The notes beneath the pieces are model-generated. The model saw only the letters and a list, made by a program, of their open reading frames with translations, did not search any database and was not told the DNA's origin. Positions 1 through 5,687 of a stretch of 5,687 nt of DNA are shown here, in pieces; within the stretch, counting starts at the first letter, position 1, and every line of letters starts with the position of its first letter. Origin of the DNA: Armatimonadota bacterium (GTDB lineage: Bacteria; Armatimonadota; Chthonomonadetes; Chthonomonadales; Chthonomonadaceae); the NCBI GenBank assembly GCA_026392135.1, contig JAPLCR010000595.1:3039-8725 (forward strand), in the 5' to 3' direction. A program made the position numbers and the translations under genes.

Positions 1-978
1 GTCTGCGTCTTGCGCCGAGTAGAAGCCGCCCTCCGCGCTCGTCATTTCGCGAAGCACATACTCCAAAGTCTCCTCCGCCACGCCCCGGTAGAACGCTTTG
101 CGCGTTATCTGATAGGCGCGGGCGTAGGTCTGAACCAGTTGCGCGTTATCGTAGAGCATCTTCTCGAAGTGGGGCGCGAGCCATGTCGCGTCCGTGCTAT
201 AGCGGTGGAAGCCCCCGCCGAGTTGGTCGTACATACCGCCCAGCGCCATGCCGTGCAGGGTCTTTTCCACCATGTCGAGGGGGTCTTGTCGGCGTGTGCG
301 GGCGTGGAGTTTGAGGAGAAAGTTCAGCGTGTCCGGCTGTGGAAACTTAGGTGCTCCCCCGAATCCGCCGTGCGTCGAGTCGAAACGTTGCGCGAGTTTA
401 CTGTAGGCGGTATCCAGCATGGAGGTCGTAAGGAGCTCTCCGGAGGCGCGGGAGCCGAGGTCGCTCTCCGTCGCCAGTGCCTTCGCGATGTCCGCGCCCT
501 GCTGTTCCAGTTCGCCGCGCCTGCTCGTCCACGCCTCAGCAATGGCGTAGAGGAGGCGCGGAAAGCCCGGTTTGCCGTACATATCCTGCGGAGGAAAGTA
601 GGTTCCGCCGTAGAAGGGCTTGCCGTCCGGCGCAAGAAAGACCGTCATGGGCCAGCCCCCCTGCCCCGTCAGCAGTTGCACCGCCGTCATGTAGATAGCG
701 TCTACGTCGGGACGCTCCTCCCTATCCACCTTCACGTTCACGAAATAGCGGTTCATAATGTCGGCGATGTCGGAGTTCTCAAAGCTCTCCCGCTCCATAA
801 CATGACACCAGTGACACGCCGAGTAGCCCACTGAGAGCAGGACGGGGCGATTGGTCTCCCGCGCGATGCGAAACGCCTCCTCGCCCCAAGGGAACCAGTC
901 AACGGGATTATGGGCGTGTTGGAGGAGATAGGGGCTAGTCTCTTCAATTAAGCGATTCGTGTGCAGGGGAGTGGTCAA
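1..978 (-). CDS. YyaL/SSP411-type thioredoxin domain protein (DUF255), N-terminal part, cut by the window edge
   Basis: The visible 326 codons carry the signatures of the YyaL/spermatogenesis-associated protein 20 family. These proteins join a thioredoxin-like domain to an (alpha/alpha)6-barrel resembling sugar epimerases; the physiological substrate is not settled. The thioredoxin part spans about residues 4-165. It has the family hallmark SACHWCHVM with the CxxC cysteines at C55 and C58, DREERPD at 85-91, and the presumed cis-proline in GGWPMTVF at P110. The barrel begins near residue 185, with GGFGGAPKFP at 204-213 and YDQLGGGFHRYS then HFEKMLYDNAQL at 250-281. Family members are usually about 650-700 residues, so roughly half is present. 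There is no signal peptide, so it is probably cytoplasmic. The start is TTG at 978: the family's conserved N-terminus (NRLIEETSPYLLQHA) begins a few residues later, and AAAGGA lies 9 bases upstream. It starts 5 bases after the upstream stop, which suggests translational coupling. The family call is very secure; the reaction is not known. Confidence 0.95.
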   Translation of the reverse strand, partial: MTTPLHTNRLIEETSPYLLQHAHNPVDWFPWGEEAFRIARETNRPVLLSVGYSACHWCHVMERESFENSDIADIMNRYFVNVKVDREERPDVDAIYMTAVQLLTGQGGWPMTVFLAPDGKPFYGGTYFPPQDMYGKPGFPRLLYAIAEAWTSRRGELEQQGADIAKALATESDLGSRASGELLTTSMLDTAYSKLAQRFDSTHGGFGGAPKFPQPDTLNFLLKLHARTRRQDPLDMVEKTLHGMALGGMYDQLGGGFHRYSTDATWLAPHFEKMLYDNAQLVQTYARAYQITRKAFYRGVAEETLEYVLREMTSAEGGFYSAQDAD

Positions 979-983
979 TGGTG

Positions 984-1709
984 TTAATCCTTTGGTTTTG
1001 CGTCTGTCTTCCCGTTCTCGAAGCCGCCGTTCCAGTTGAAGATATTACCGCCAAGCCGACCATAGAGCTGGTTATGTAGCGGGGAGGGGGCGTAGTAGGC
1101 GACCTTTACAACGACGATATGCCCGTCTGCGGCGACAACCGCCGTCTTGCCCGTTCGAGCGGAAGGGTAGGGATAGTAGCCGTCTATACGCTCCGTCGTA
1201 TCGGTATAATCCCAGAGGGCGATAGGTTTCTTGTCGGAGGTTGGCGAGAGCGGGTCGCGCCACGCGCTACCCGCCTCCACAAAAAGCGCGGTCTGGGCAG
1301 GAATCTCAAGGTTTTCGAGAGGGTAAGCGCCCTTGCCGAATGTATCCCAGAAGCGATAGTTCAGGGCGTAGCCCGTCTTCACAAGTGTCTGATGTCGGGC
1401 GTGGAGAGCACCGGAGGGCAGGGGGTTGAGCGGGTTTTCGAGGTTGGTTGGGTCGATATAGGCGGAGAGAAGCTCCGTCCAGTTCGTTCGTTTGCCATCC
1501 GCATCTTTGTAAGACATGGGGGTGGGCAGACCGTCCCAGTCCTGCGCGTAGAGCAGGTAGCCTATTCCTAGTCGACGTAGATTCGTGAGACCCAACTGGA
1601 TTTTCTGGTCTTCAAGAGACTTTTGCAGGAGTAGGTAGCCCACAAAAACCGCTATTGCTAGCAGTAGCCCTCCGCCAATAACCAATCTAGCGCGTTTTGG
1701 GTTCATCAT
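984..1709 (-). CDS. Membrane-anchored pseudopilin-like protein (H-X9-DG/DUF1559-like), lacking a prepilin signal
   Basis: This 241-residue protein has a short basic N-terminus (MMNPKRAR), one hydrophobic segment at about residues 9-28, then an extracytoplasmic domain. The domain follows the layout of the pseudopilin-like proteins abundant in Armatimonadota and Planctomycetes: TNLRRLGIGYLLYAQDWDGLP at about 42-62, a central 'TGYALNYRF' block, IPAQTALFVEAG, and a C-terminal GKTAVVAADGHIVVVK with DGH at 195-197. The prepilin cleavage motif (G-F-T-L-x-E) that normally precedes the helix is absent, so it is probably an uncleaved type II membrane protein. The start is ATG at 1709 (or 1706), 14 bases after the permease stop. 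The only good Shine-Dalgarno-like stretch (GGGAGG, 1734-1729) is too far away at 19 bases, so reinitiation after the permease is likely. The frame stays open upstream to 1946, but that part overlaps the permease and is not credible. Family resemblance is moderately certain; function is unknown. Confidence 0.8.
   Translation of the reverse strand: MMNPKRARLVIGGGLLLAIAVFVGYLLLQKSLEDQKIQLGLTNLRRLGIGYLLYAQDWDGLPTPMSYKDADGKRTNWTELLSAYIDPTNLENPLNPLPSGALHARHQTLVKTGYALNYRFWDTFGKGAYPLENLEIPAQTALFVEAGSAWRDPLSPTSDKKPIALWDYTDTTERIDGYYPYPSARTGKTAVVAADGHIVVVKVAYYAPSPLHNQLYGRLGGNIFNWNGGFENGKTDAKPKD
988..993 (-). promoter_or_regulatory. Ribosome binding site of the YyaL-type gene
   Basis: AAAGGA on the minus strand sits 9 bases upstream of the TTG at 978, inside the last codons of the preceding gene. 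It is the main support for a TTG start, because no ATG or GTG lies in frame close to the conserved N-terminus. Confidence 0.65.
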
Positions 1710-1723
1710 GCGCGTCTCTGTCT

Positions 1724-3382
1724 CTAAGCCTCCCACTGATATTTTTCGATACGCTTCGCCCCCAGTGTTAGGGAGATAAAGACGATATACGCGGTAAGCG
1801 CAAGGTGTAGTATACCCGCAAGAAGCCAGATAAGGTACGGTCTGTCTGGTTTCCAAAACTCCAGAGACAGCCACGCGCCCAACATAACAAAGAAGGTAAC
1901 GAAAATATAAGCGACAGCACCGAAGAAGCCGAGTATCAGTGCCCATACGCTTACCCGTTGCGCCGGATTTTCATAGACGAAGCGGGGAAACACAGCGGAG
2001 ATGCCCACCCCCAGACCACACAGCCCACTCGCGCAAACAAGTAGGAAAAGCGGTAGTACCAGTGCGTAGTACCATTCTAAGTGGGCAATAATGACCGTGT
2101 AGAGTATGAAGAGGGCACTCACTCCCCCCGAAAGGAGAGTACTCATCACAAATTTCGCCCATAGTAGCTGTTTACCACTGTTTGGGGAGGAGAGATACTG
2201 CCAGAAACTCTGCCCTTCGATACCGATGGAGGAGAGGGAGAGAATACTCGTCTGCATAAAAAGGATAATGCTGATCATACTGAGCGATAACGGTAGAAAC
2301 CCCTCTCGCGCATCTACACCGCCGGTCATTATTAGTATGAGCGGCACAACAAGCAGTAGGCACGGCATGGCGAGTTGGGAGAGAAGAAGCGTGTCGCGCT
2401 GAATGTAGAGCAGGTCTTTACGAATAAGCCCCGCAACAGGCATTGCGAAGTAGCGGTACCATCTGCTGTGGAGGGGGGTTGCTTGCGCGGTAGATACGCC
2501 TTCACTCTCTCCCTCTTCGATACTCGCAGAGGAGATGTTACGCTCTCCTAGTTTCAGGCAGAGCATAAATAGTCCCCCATTTATCCCCGTGATGAGGGCA
2601 AGATAAGAGAGTACGTTTATCCATTGAGCGGTGGGATGCACTAGAGCGCGAAGCAGGGAGACAAACCACGCAGAAGGCATAACACGGGGTATCCCAGAGG
2701 TAGGTATTTTCGGCACAACGGGTGCGGTGAGCATACCTCCCGAAAATATGTCTTGATGTAGCGGAATATGCTGGGCTTGCACAAGGACAATTACGCAGAC
2801 GAACAGCCCCATAAGAACATTGAGGAGGGCAATGGCAGAGCGCATACGCCGCATACCGAGCAGTTGAAGCAAGGTAAGAAGCCCTAGTGCGGTAAACAAG
2901 ATGGGCAGGAGCGCAAACTGCGCCACAAGAATGGGCAGTAGCAACCAACCCAACAGGCTAACCTTGAGGGCATAGGCACACGCTCCTATCGCAGGAACTC
3001 CCAACACCATGAACTGCATAGAGCTGGTGACAGTGGCATCTATTAGTTTTGAGGCGATAATGGCGCGTGGGCGTAGGGGGGCATGGAACAGGAGGCTATA
3101 GTCTTTGGAATGAAGGAGGGTGGAGGCGATAAATGGCACGGCTCCCGCGAACAGAAATAGAAAGAGGAGGTAGAAGACCTGATAGGATATCTCGTTGAGG
3201 GCGTGGATTCTATTGGCAAAGTAGAACAAGCCCGCGAATAGCCAGAAGACTACCCCGAAGAGAGCTACTCCTAACAGGCTGAGGAGTAGTGTCCAAAAGG
3301 GGTGACGGCGTAGAGAATCGATTAGGCTGTTTTTCGCGCTTTGTAGGCGGATTCGCATCAGTAGGAGAAACATGGAGCGCAC
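1724..3382 (-). CDS. Polytopic ABC-2-type exporter permease (putative ABC exporter family)
   Basis: A 552-residue integral membrane protein with roughly twelve hydrophobic segments (about 29-57, 66-90, 116-140, 142-176, 183-204, 253-275, 332-353, 365-385, 410-432, 438-464, 479-505, 515-540). It has no Walker A or ABC signature, so it would be the membrane subunit and need a separate ATPase, which is not in this window. The block IEGQSFWQYLSSP..GKQLLWAKF at about 388-411 resembles the 'E-G..W.L...P....L..K' block of the putative ABC exporter family (Pfam ABC_tran_2). A similar block, DYSLLFHAPLRPRAIIASKL at 94-113, sits in the first half and suggests two related halves. A polar acidic linker (about 280-306) separates them. 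The start is GTG at 3382, with AAGGGG (3393-3388) 5 bases upstream; ATG at 3373 is an alternative with a 14-base spacing. It begins 13 bases after the DUF58 stop. The substrate cannot be read from sequence. Confidence 0.82.
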   Translation of the reverse strand: MRSMFLLLMRIRLQSAKNSLIDSLRRHPFWTLLLSLLGVALFGVVFWLFAGLFYFANRIHALNEISYQVFYLLFLFLFAGAVPFIASTLLHSKDYSLLFHAPLRPRAIIASKLIDATVTSSMQFMVLGVPAIGACAYALKVSLLGWLLLPILVAQFALLPILFTALGLLTLLQLLGMRRMRSAIALLNVLMGLFVCVIVLVQAQHIPLHQDIFSGGMLTAPVVPKIPTSGIPRVMPSAWFVSLLRALVHPTAQWINVLSYLALITGINGGLFMLCLKLGERNISSASIEEGESEGVSTAQATPLHSRWYRYFAMPVAGLIRKDLLYIQRDTLLLSQLAMPCLLLVVPLILIMTGGVDAREGFLPLSLSMISIILFMQTSILSLSSIGIEGQSFWQYLSSPNSGKQLLWAKFVMSTLLSGGVSALFILYTVIIAHLEWYYALVLPLFLLVCASGLCGLGVGISAVFPRFVYENPAQRVSVWALILGFFGAVAYIFVTFFVMLGAWLSLEFWKPDRPYLIWLLAGILHLALTAYIVFISLTLGAKRIEKYQWEA

Positions 3383-3395
3383 TCGCCCCCCTTCG

Positions 3396-4712
3396 TTACA
3401 GAAGTATCCGCTCTTTAATCTCCAGATACCTCTGAATTAGTGCCGCCGAGAGCTTCTCCGCAGGAGTATCAATAACAAAGACCCCGCGTAGTTTCAGTAG
3501 CTCAAGAGCCTGCGCTCTCTCCTCCAAAACCTGCACTGCTGCTGCTTTTTGATACGCCTCTTCGGGTGTCGTCACGGGCTGTTCGGAGGCGCGGAGAAGG
3601 TTGGTATCTAAAAGGGAGACCGCTATTACAAAGTGTTGCGCCCGGAGTGCGCTGATCTCTTCAATAGTGTAGCGCGAAGATTCGCTGTCCCAGAGGTCGG
3701 TGAAGCAGATAACTAGCGAACGCTTGCGCCAGCGTGCTTGAAGCTCGGTACGTGCAGTGCGGTAGTCGGTCTCTTGAAAAGTTGCGCGGATATTGTAGAG
3801 GCTTTTGTGGAGCAGTTCGAGTTGGGTGTTCCCCCGACGCGGCGGCAAAAATGAGTGTACTTTGTCTGAAAACACTACTGCGCCTACCCTATCTTCACTC
3901 TGAAGGGCGACATACGCCAACAGTAGCCCTGCGTTTAGGGCGTAGTCTAATTTGGGCACGCCATCTATATCGGCGACAATGGTGCGCCCAACATCGAAGA
4001 GCAGGAAGAGGTTTTGTGAACGCTCGGTCTCGTATTGGCGTGAGATGAGTTTACCGCGCCGCGCTGTCGCCTTCCAGTCGATTCGGCGCAGTTCGTCATC
4101 TTGCTGATAGTCGCGAAGACTCTCAAATTCACGCCCTACACCTTGAATCCTCATAGCACGAACGCCTGCCATCTGTAACCGTCCTCTGTGGGCAGTAAGT
4201 TCGAGCGTGGCATCCTTGAATAGGTTGGGATAGACCCGCACTTCAACCGGAGCGGGGAGGCTCCATTGTCGAGTGACAAGCCCTAGCACTCCCTGCTGAC
4301 GCACGTAAATAGCACCAAACGCGGTGTCACCCCGCTCATTGGGCGTGACGTGGTAGGTAAGTGTACGGCGTGTGTGCGGTGCAATGGTATAGCGATACCC
4401 CTCTTCGAGATGGTCTGTCTTCCAGTGTGCAGGAGGCGTGTCTTTTATCTCAAGTGTGATGGGTACTGCCCCCTTGTTCTCTACACGAAGCAGAATTTCA
4501 CTTTCGGACTGAAGTAGGTATCGCTCCTCTGCTTCTCGTTCGATGCTCAAGCTTTGGCGCGGGGCTACCCTGCGCCAATCGAACCATGCAAGAGCAATGA
4601 GTACGCCATAGCAGGCTACACTCAGCTCAGCAAAGCCCTGCCACAAGCCCGTAAAGAGGAGTGGTATCCCAGTAAGAGCAAGAAGCGTGAACCATTTGCG
4701 AGAGAGGCTCAC
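3396..4712 (-). CDS. DUF58 domain protein with a degenerate vWA-like site
   Basis: This 438-residue protein has two N-terminal membrane segments (about 8-25 and 29-46), an extended beta-rich region (about 52-185), the DUF58 signature, and a von Willebrand A-like fold to the C-terminus. The signature GREFESLRDYQQDDELRRID at 193-212, followed by WKATARRGKLISRQYETE, is diagnostic. DUF58 proteins commonly sit beside MoxR AAA+ ATPases and are thought to help assemble or regulate envelope complexes; no MoxR gene is visible here. The expected metal-site motif DxSxS reads DVGRT (D240, G242, T244), and a second acidic stretch FTDLWD lies at 337-342. The length is normal for the family. The start is GTG at 4712, which overlaps the upstream stop as GTGA (4 bases); GGAGGT lies at 4721-4716 with a short 3-base spacer. 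Family call secure, cellular role inferred. Confidence 0.93.
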   Translation of the reverse strand: MSLSRKWFTLLALTGIPLLFTGLWQGFAELSVACYGVLIALAWFDWRRVAPRQSLSIEREAEERYLLQSESEILLRVENKGAVPITLEIKDTPPAHWKTDHLEEGYRYTIAPHTRRTLTYHVTPNERGDTAFGAIYVRQQGVLGLVTRQWSLPAPVEVRVYPNLFKDATLELTAHRGRLQMAGVRAMRIQGVGREFESLRDYQQDDELRRIDWKATARRGKLISRQYETERSQNLFLLFDVGRTIVADIDGVPKLDYALNAGLLLAYVALQSEDRVGAVVFSDKVHSFLPPRRGNTQLELLHKSLYNIRATFQETDYRTARTELQARWRKRSLVICFTDLWDSESSRYTIEEISALRAQHFVIAVSLLDTNLLRASEQPVTTPEEAYQKAAAVQVLEERAQALELLKLRGVFVIDTPAEKLSAALIQRYLEIKERILL

Positions 4713-5008
4713 TCTACCTCCCTCTCTTCCCCAACAACACGCAGTGTCTCATCTGGTGTTGCCACCGTATCTCCGGGGCGTATTTTGCGTCCGCGCCTCT
4801 CCTCTGGCTCGCCGTTTACTTTGACACCTTGGCTTTCCAGATAGATTCGTGCCTCTCCGCCTCCGCTAACGACGTTGGCGAACTTGAGGAGTTGTCCGAG
4901 TGTGATAAATTCACCCTGAATAGAGAGAGTGCGCTCTGGCTTGGCGGGGGCAGGAACGAATCTTTTTACTACTCTACGTGAAGTTCTGGGGTTTGATGGG
5001 CGATTCAA
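4709..5008 (-). CDS. Small S4-domain RNA-binding protein (YaaA/YbcJ-like) with a basic N-terminal tail
   Basis: A 99-residue protein. Residues about 34-82 are an S4 RNA-binding domain of the stand-alone YaaA/YbcJ kind: FITLGQLLKFANVVSGG, then a helix with R54, then GVKVNGEPEERRGRKIRPGD, where the RRGRK cluster is the expected RNA-contacting surface. Such proteins are thought to bind ribosomal or other structured RNA in the cytoplasm; the partner is not known here. A lysine/arginine-rich tail of about 28 residues precedes the domain and an acidic tail (EEREVE) follows it. Stand-alone members are often about 70 residues, so the basic tail is an addition. The start is TTG at 5008: there is no ATG or GTG in frame before the domain, and AGAGG lies 8 bases upstream. 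It is the first gene of the leftward operon, just below a strong promoter, and overlaps the DUF58 gene by 4 bases. An S4 protein heading an envelope operon is unusual. Confidence 0.88.
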   Translation of the reverse strand: MNRPSNPRTSRRVVKRFVPAPAKPERTLSIQGEFITLGQLLKFANVVSGGGEARIYLESQGVKVNGEPEERRGRKIRPGDTVATPDETLRVVGEEREVE

Positions 5009-5022
5009 GAGGGTTTCCTCTC
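5009..5022 (-). promoter_or_regulatory. Ribosome binding site and possible small hairpin at the S4 gene start
   Basis: In the leader RNA, AGAGG (5021-5017) is the Shine-Dalgarno for the TTG at 5008. The same bases can pair with CCTCT ending at 5008, around a loop AAAC, giving a 5-pair stem that would cover both the ribosome site and the first base of the start codon. The pairing is visible in the sequence; any regulatory effect is inference, and the stem is short. Confidence 0.4.
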
Positions 5023-5029
5023 TCAGGTG

Positions 5030-5057
5030 TTGAAATGTTGGCTATCCAGATTATAGG
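5030..5057 (+). promoter_or_regulatory. Candidate promoter of the hexulose-phosphate synthase-like gene, overlapping the leftward promoter
   Basis: TTGAAA (5030-5035) and TATAGG (5052-5057) are 16 bases apart on the plus strand. The -10 is weak, with four of six matches and no final T. It overlaps the opposite-strand -10 at 5050-5055, so the two promoters could not both be occupied at once. Transcription from here would start near 5063, downstream of the ATG at 5035 and about 50 bases before the preferred TTG start. Confidence 0.4.
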
Positions 5058-5079
5058 CGAACTGCGCCCATTCCGTCAA
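5050..5079 (-). promoter_or_regulatory. Near-consensus sigma-70 promoter of the leftward operon
   Basis: On the minus strand TTGACG (5079-5074, five of six matches) is followed by an 18-base spacer and a perfect TATAAT (5055-5050). Transcription would begin near 5043-5042, leaving a leader of about 35 bases before the TTG at 5008. It is the best promoter I can see in the window and is correctly placed to drive the S4, DUF58, permease, pseudopilin-like and YyaL-type genes as one transcript. Confidence 0.8.
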
Positions 5080-5100
5080 GGCGAAAAGGCGCGGCAAGAA

Positions 5101-5106
5101 AAGGAG
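5101..5106 (+). promoter_or_regulatory. Ribosome binding site that decides the start of the rightward gene
   Basis: AAGGAG lies 6 bases upstream of TTG at 5113, within the purine run AAAAGGAGAG. The ATG at 5035 has only a weaker AGGTG before it. Confidence 0.7.
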
Positions 5107-5112
5107 AGCGAA

Positions 5113-5687
5113 TTGGAGACTATTGTACAGATTTCACTCGATTTAACGAGTATCGAAGAGGCATTGAGTACCGCAGAGATTGCGATGAGGGCAGGCATAG
5201 ACTGGCTGGAGGCGGGCACGCCTCTTATTCTTGCGGAGGGACTGCACGGGGTTCGCGCTCTACGTGCAAAGTTCCCGACGACCCCCATTGTTGCTGACCT
5301 AAAAACGATGGATGGAGGCTATCTTGAAGCAGAGATGATGGCGCAAGCTGGTGCAACCCACGTTGTTGTAATGGCGCGGGCACACCCCGCAACGATTAAG
5401 CAGGTGGTTCAAGCGGGTAAGGACTATGGCATTAAGGTGATGGGGGATAATCTCGGATGCCCTAGTATGATAGACGGTGCGAAGATCCTGGAAGACCTCG
5501 GCTGTGACTATGTGATTCATCATATTGGTTACGACGAGCGCCGCGACCCCGAAGTGCAGGCGCGTTATGGGGGTGGGATGCCTAGTCCGCTTGATGAACT
5601 GGCAGAGGTGGTCAAAGCAGTCTCCATTCCAGTACAGGCAGTGGGCGGTTTGAGTATTGAGCAGGCGATTGCGTGCCCTAAATATGG
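5113..5687 (+). CDS. 3-hexulose-6-phosphate synthase-like protein (OMP decarboxylase superfamily), cut at the right edge
   Basis: A TIM-barrel enzyme of the OMP decarboxylase superfamily, most like 3-hexulose-6-phosphate synthase, which condenses formaldehyde with ribulose 5-phosphate. From TTG at 5113, 191 residues are visible, about 90% of the usual 210. Landmarks are QISLDL at 6-11 (D10), LEAGTPLI at 32-39 (E33), the superfamily signature VADLKTMDGG at 60-69 (D62, K64, D67), HHIGYD at 136-141 with H137 matching the His of HTGYD, and the phosphate-binding AVGGLS at 176-181. A GDNLGCP stretch (111-117) and a longer loop after HIGYD (about 142-160) depart from the Bacillus HxlA sequence as I recall it, so a related activity such as keto-gulonate-6-phosphate decarboxylase is not excluded. 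The in-frame ATG at 5035 would add 26 residues without family counterpart. The TTG start matches the family N-terminus and has a strong AAGGAG. Whether a phosphohexuloisomerase or a fused RraA-like domain follows lies outside the window. Confidence 0.82.
   Translation, partial: METIVQISLDLTSIEEALSTAEIAMRAGIDWLEAGTPLILAEGLHGVRALRAKFPTTPIVADLKTMDGGYLEAEMMAQAGATHVVVMARAHPATIKQVVQAGKDYGIKVMGDNLGCPSMIDGAKILEDLGCDYVIHHIGYDERRDPEVQARYGGGMPSPLDELAEVVKAVSIPVQAVGGLSIEQAIACPKY

Noticed and set aside
10..834. Long plus-strand open frame of 274 codons opposite the YyaL-type gene
   Set aside because: The minus strand encodes unmistakable family motifs here; the plus frame gives an arginine/histidine/valine-rich protein with no recognisable domain, typical of the antisense of a GC-rich gene.
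1710..1946. Upstream extension of the pseudopilin-like gene to an ATG at 1946
   Set aside because: It would overlap the 3' end of the permease gene in another frame, and the added residues have no domain-like character; the membrane anchor directly after ATG 1709 is a more natural N-terminus.
2538..2948. Minus-strand frame of 136 codons inside the permease gene
   Set aside because: It is out of frame with the permease, which shows continuous membrane segments throughout; the alternative is cysteine/alanine/serine-rich without motifs.
5035..5112. ATG at 5035 as start of the rightward gene
   Set aside because: The added 26 residues have no counterpart in the family, and the stronger ribosome site with the family-like N-terminus is at TTG 5113.
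5299..5523. Minus-strand frame opposite the hexulose-phosphate synthase-like gene
   Set aside because: It lies opposite the conserved active-site region of a clear enzyme gene, with no ribosome site or motif of its own.

Overview
The window holds parts or all of six protein genes. Five lie head to tail on the minus strand with gaps of 5 to 14 bases or a 4-base overlap, so they look like one operon reading leftward from about position 5045 and off the left edge. The sixth reads rightward from the same intergenic region and runs off the right edge. I see no RNA genes, mobile elements, CRISPR arrays or terminators.

Layout in transcription order on the minus strand: a small S4-type RNA-binding protein (5008-4709); a DUF58 protein with a degenerate von Willebrand A-like site (4712-3396); a polytopic ABC-2-type exporter permease (3382-1724); a membrane-anchored protein resembling the H-X9-DG/DUF1559 pseudopilins but lacking the prepilin cleavage motif (1709-984); and the N-terminal 326 residues of a YyaL-type thioredoxin-like protein (978 to beyond 1). 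On the plus strand is a 3-hexulose-6-phosphate synthase-like enzyme of the OMP decarboxylase superfamily (best start 5113, incomplete at the right edge). Between the divergent genes lies a near-consensus sigma-70 promoter for the operon (TTGACG, 18 bases, TATAAT), and its -10 overlaps that of a weaker candidate promoter for the rightward gene.

The organism is clearly bacterial. The pseudopilin-like protein ('YAQDWDGLP', '..IPAQTALFVEAG..', '..ADGH') is typical of Armatimonadota and of Planctomycetes-like lineages. Together with moderate GC and frequent GTG/TTG starts this makes a member of Armatimonadota, or a related environmental lineage, my best guess; this is inference, not proof. Functionally the operon looks like an envelope or export module (DUF58 protein, exporter permease, membrane-anchored extracytoplasmic protein) flanked by two proteins of more general distribution (S4 and YyaL types). 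The partners usually expected, a MoxR ATPase for DUF58 and an ATP-binding subunit for the permease, are not present here. The rightward gene suggests formaldehyde fixation or pentose phosphate synthesis by the ribulose monophosphate route.
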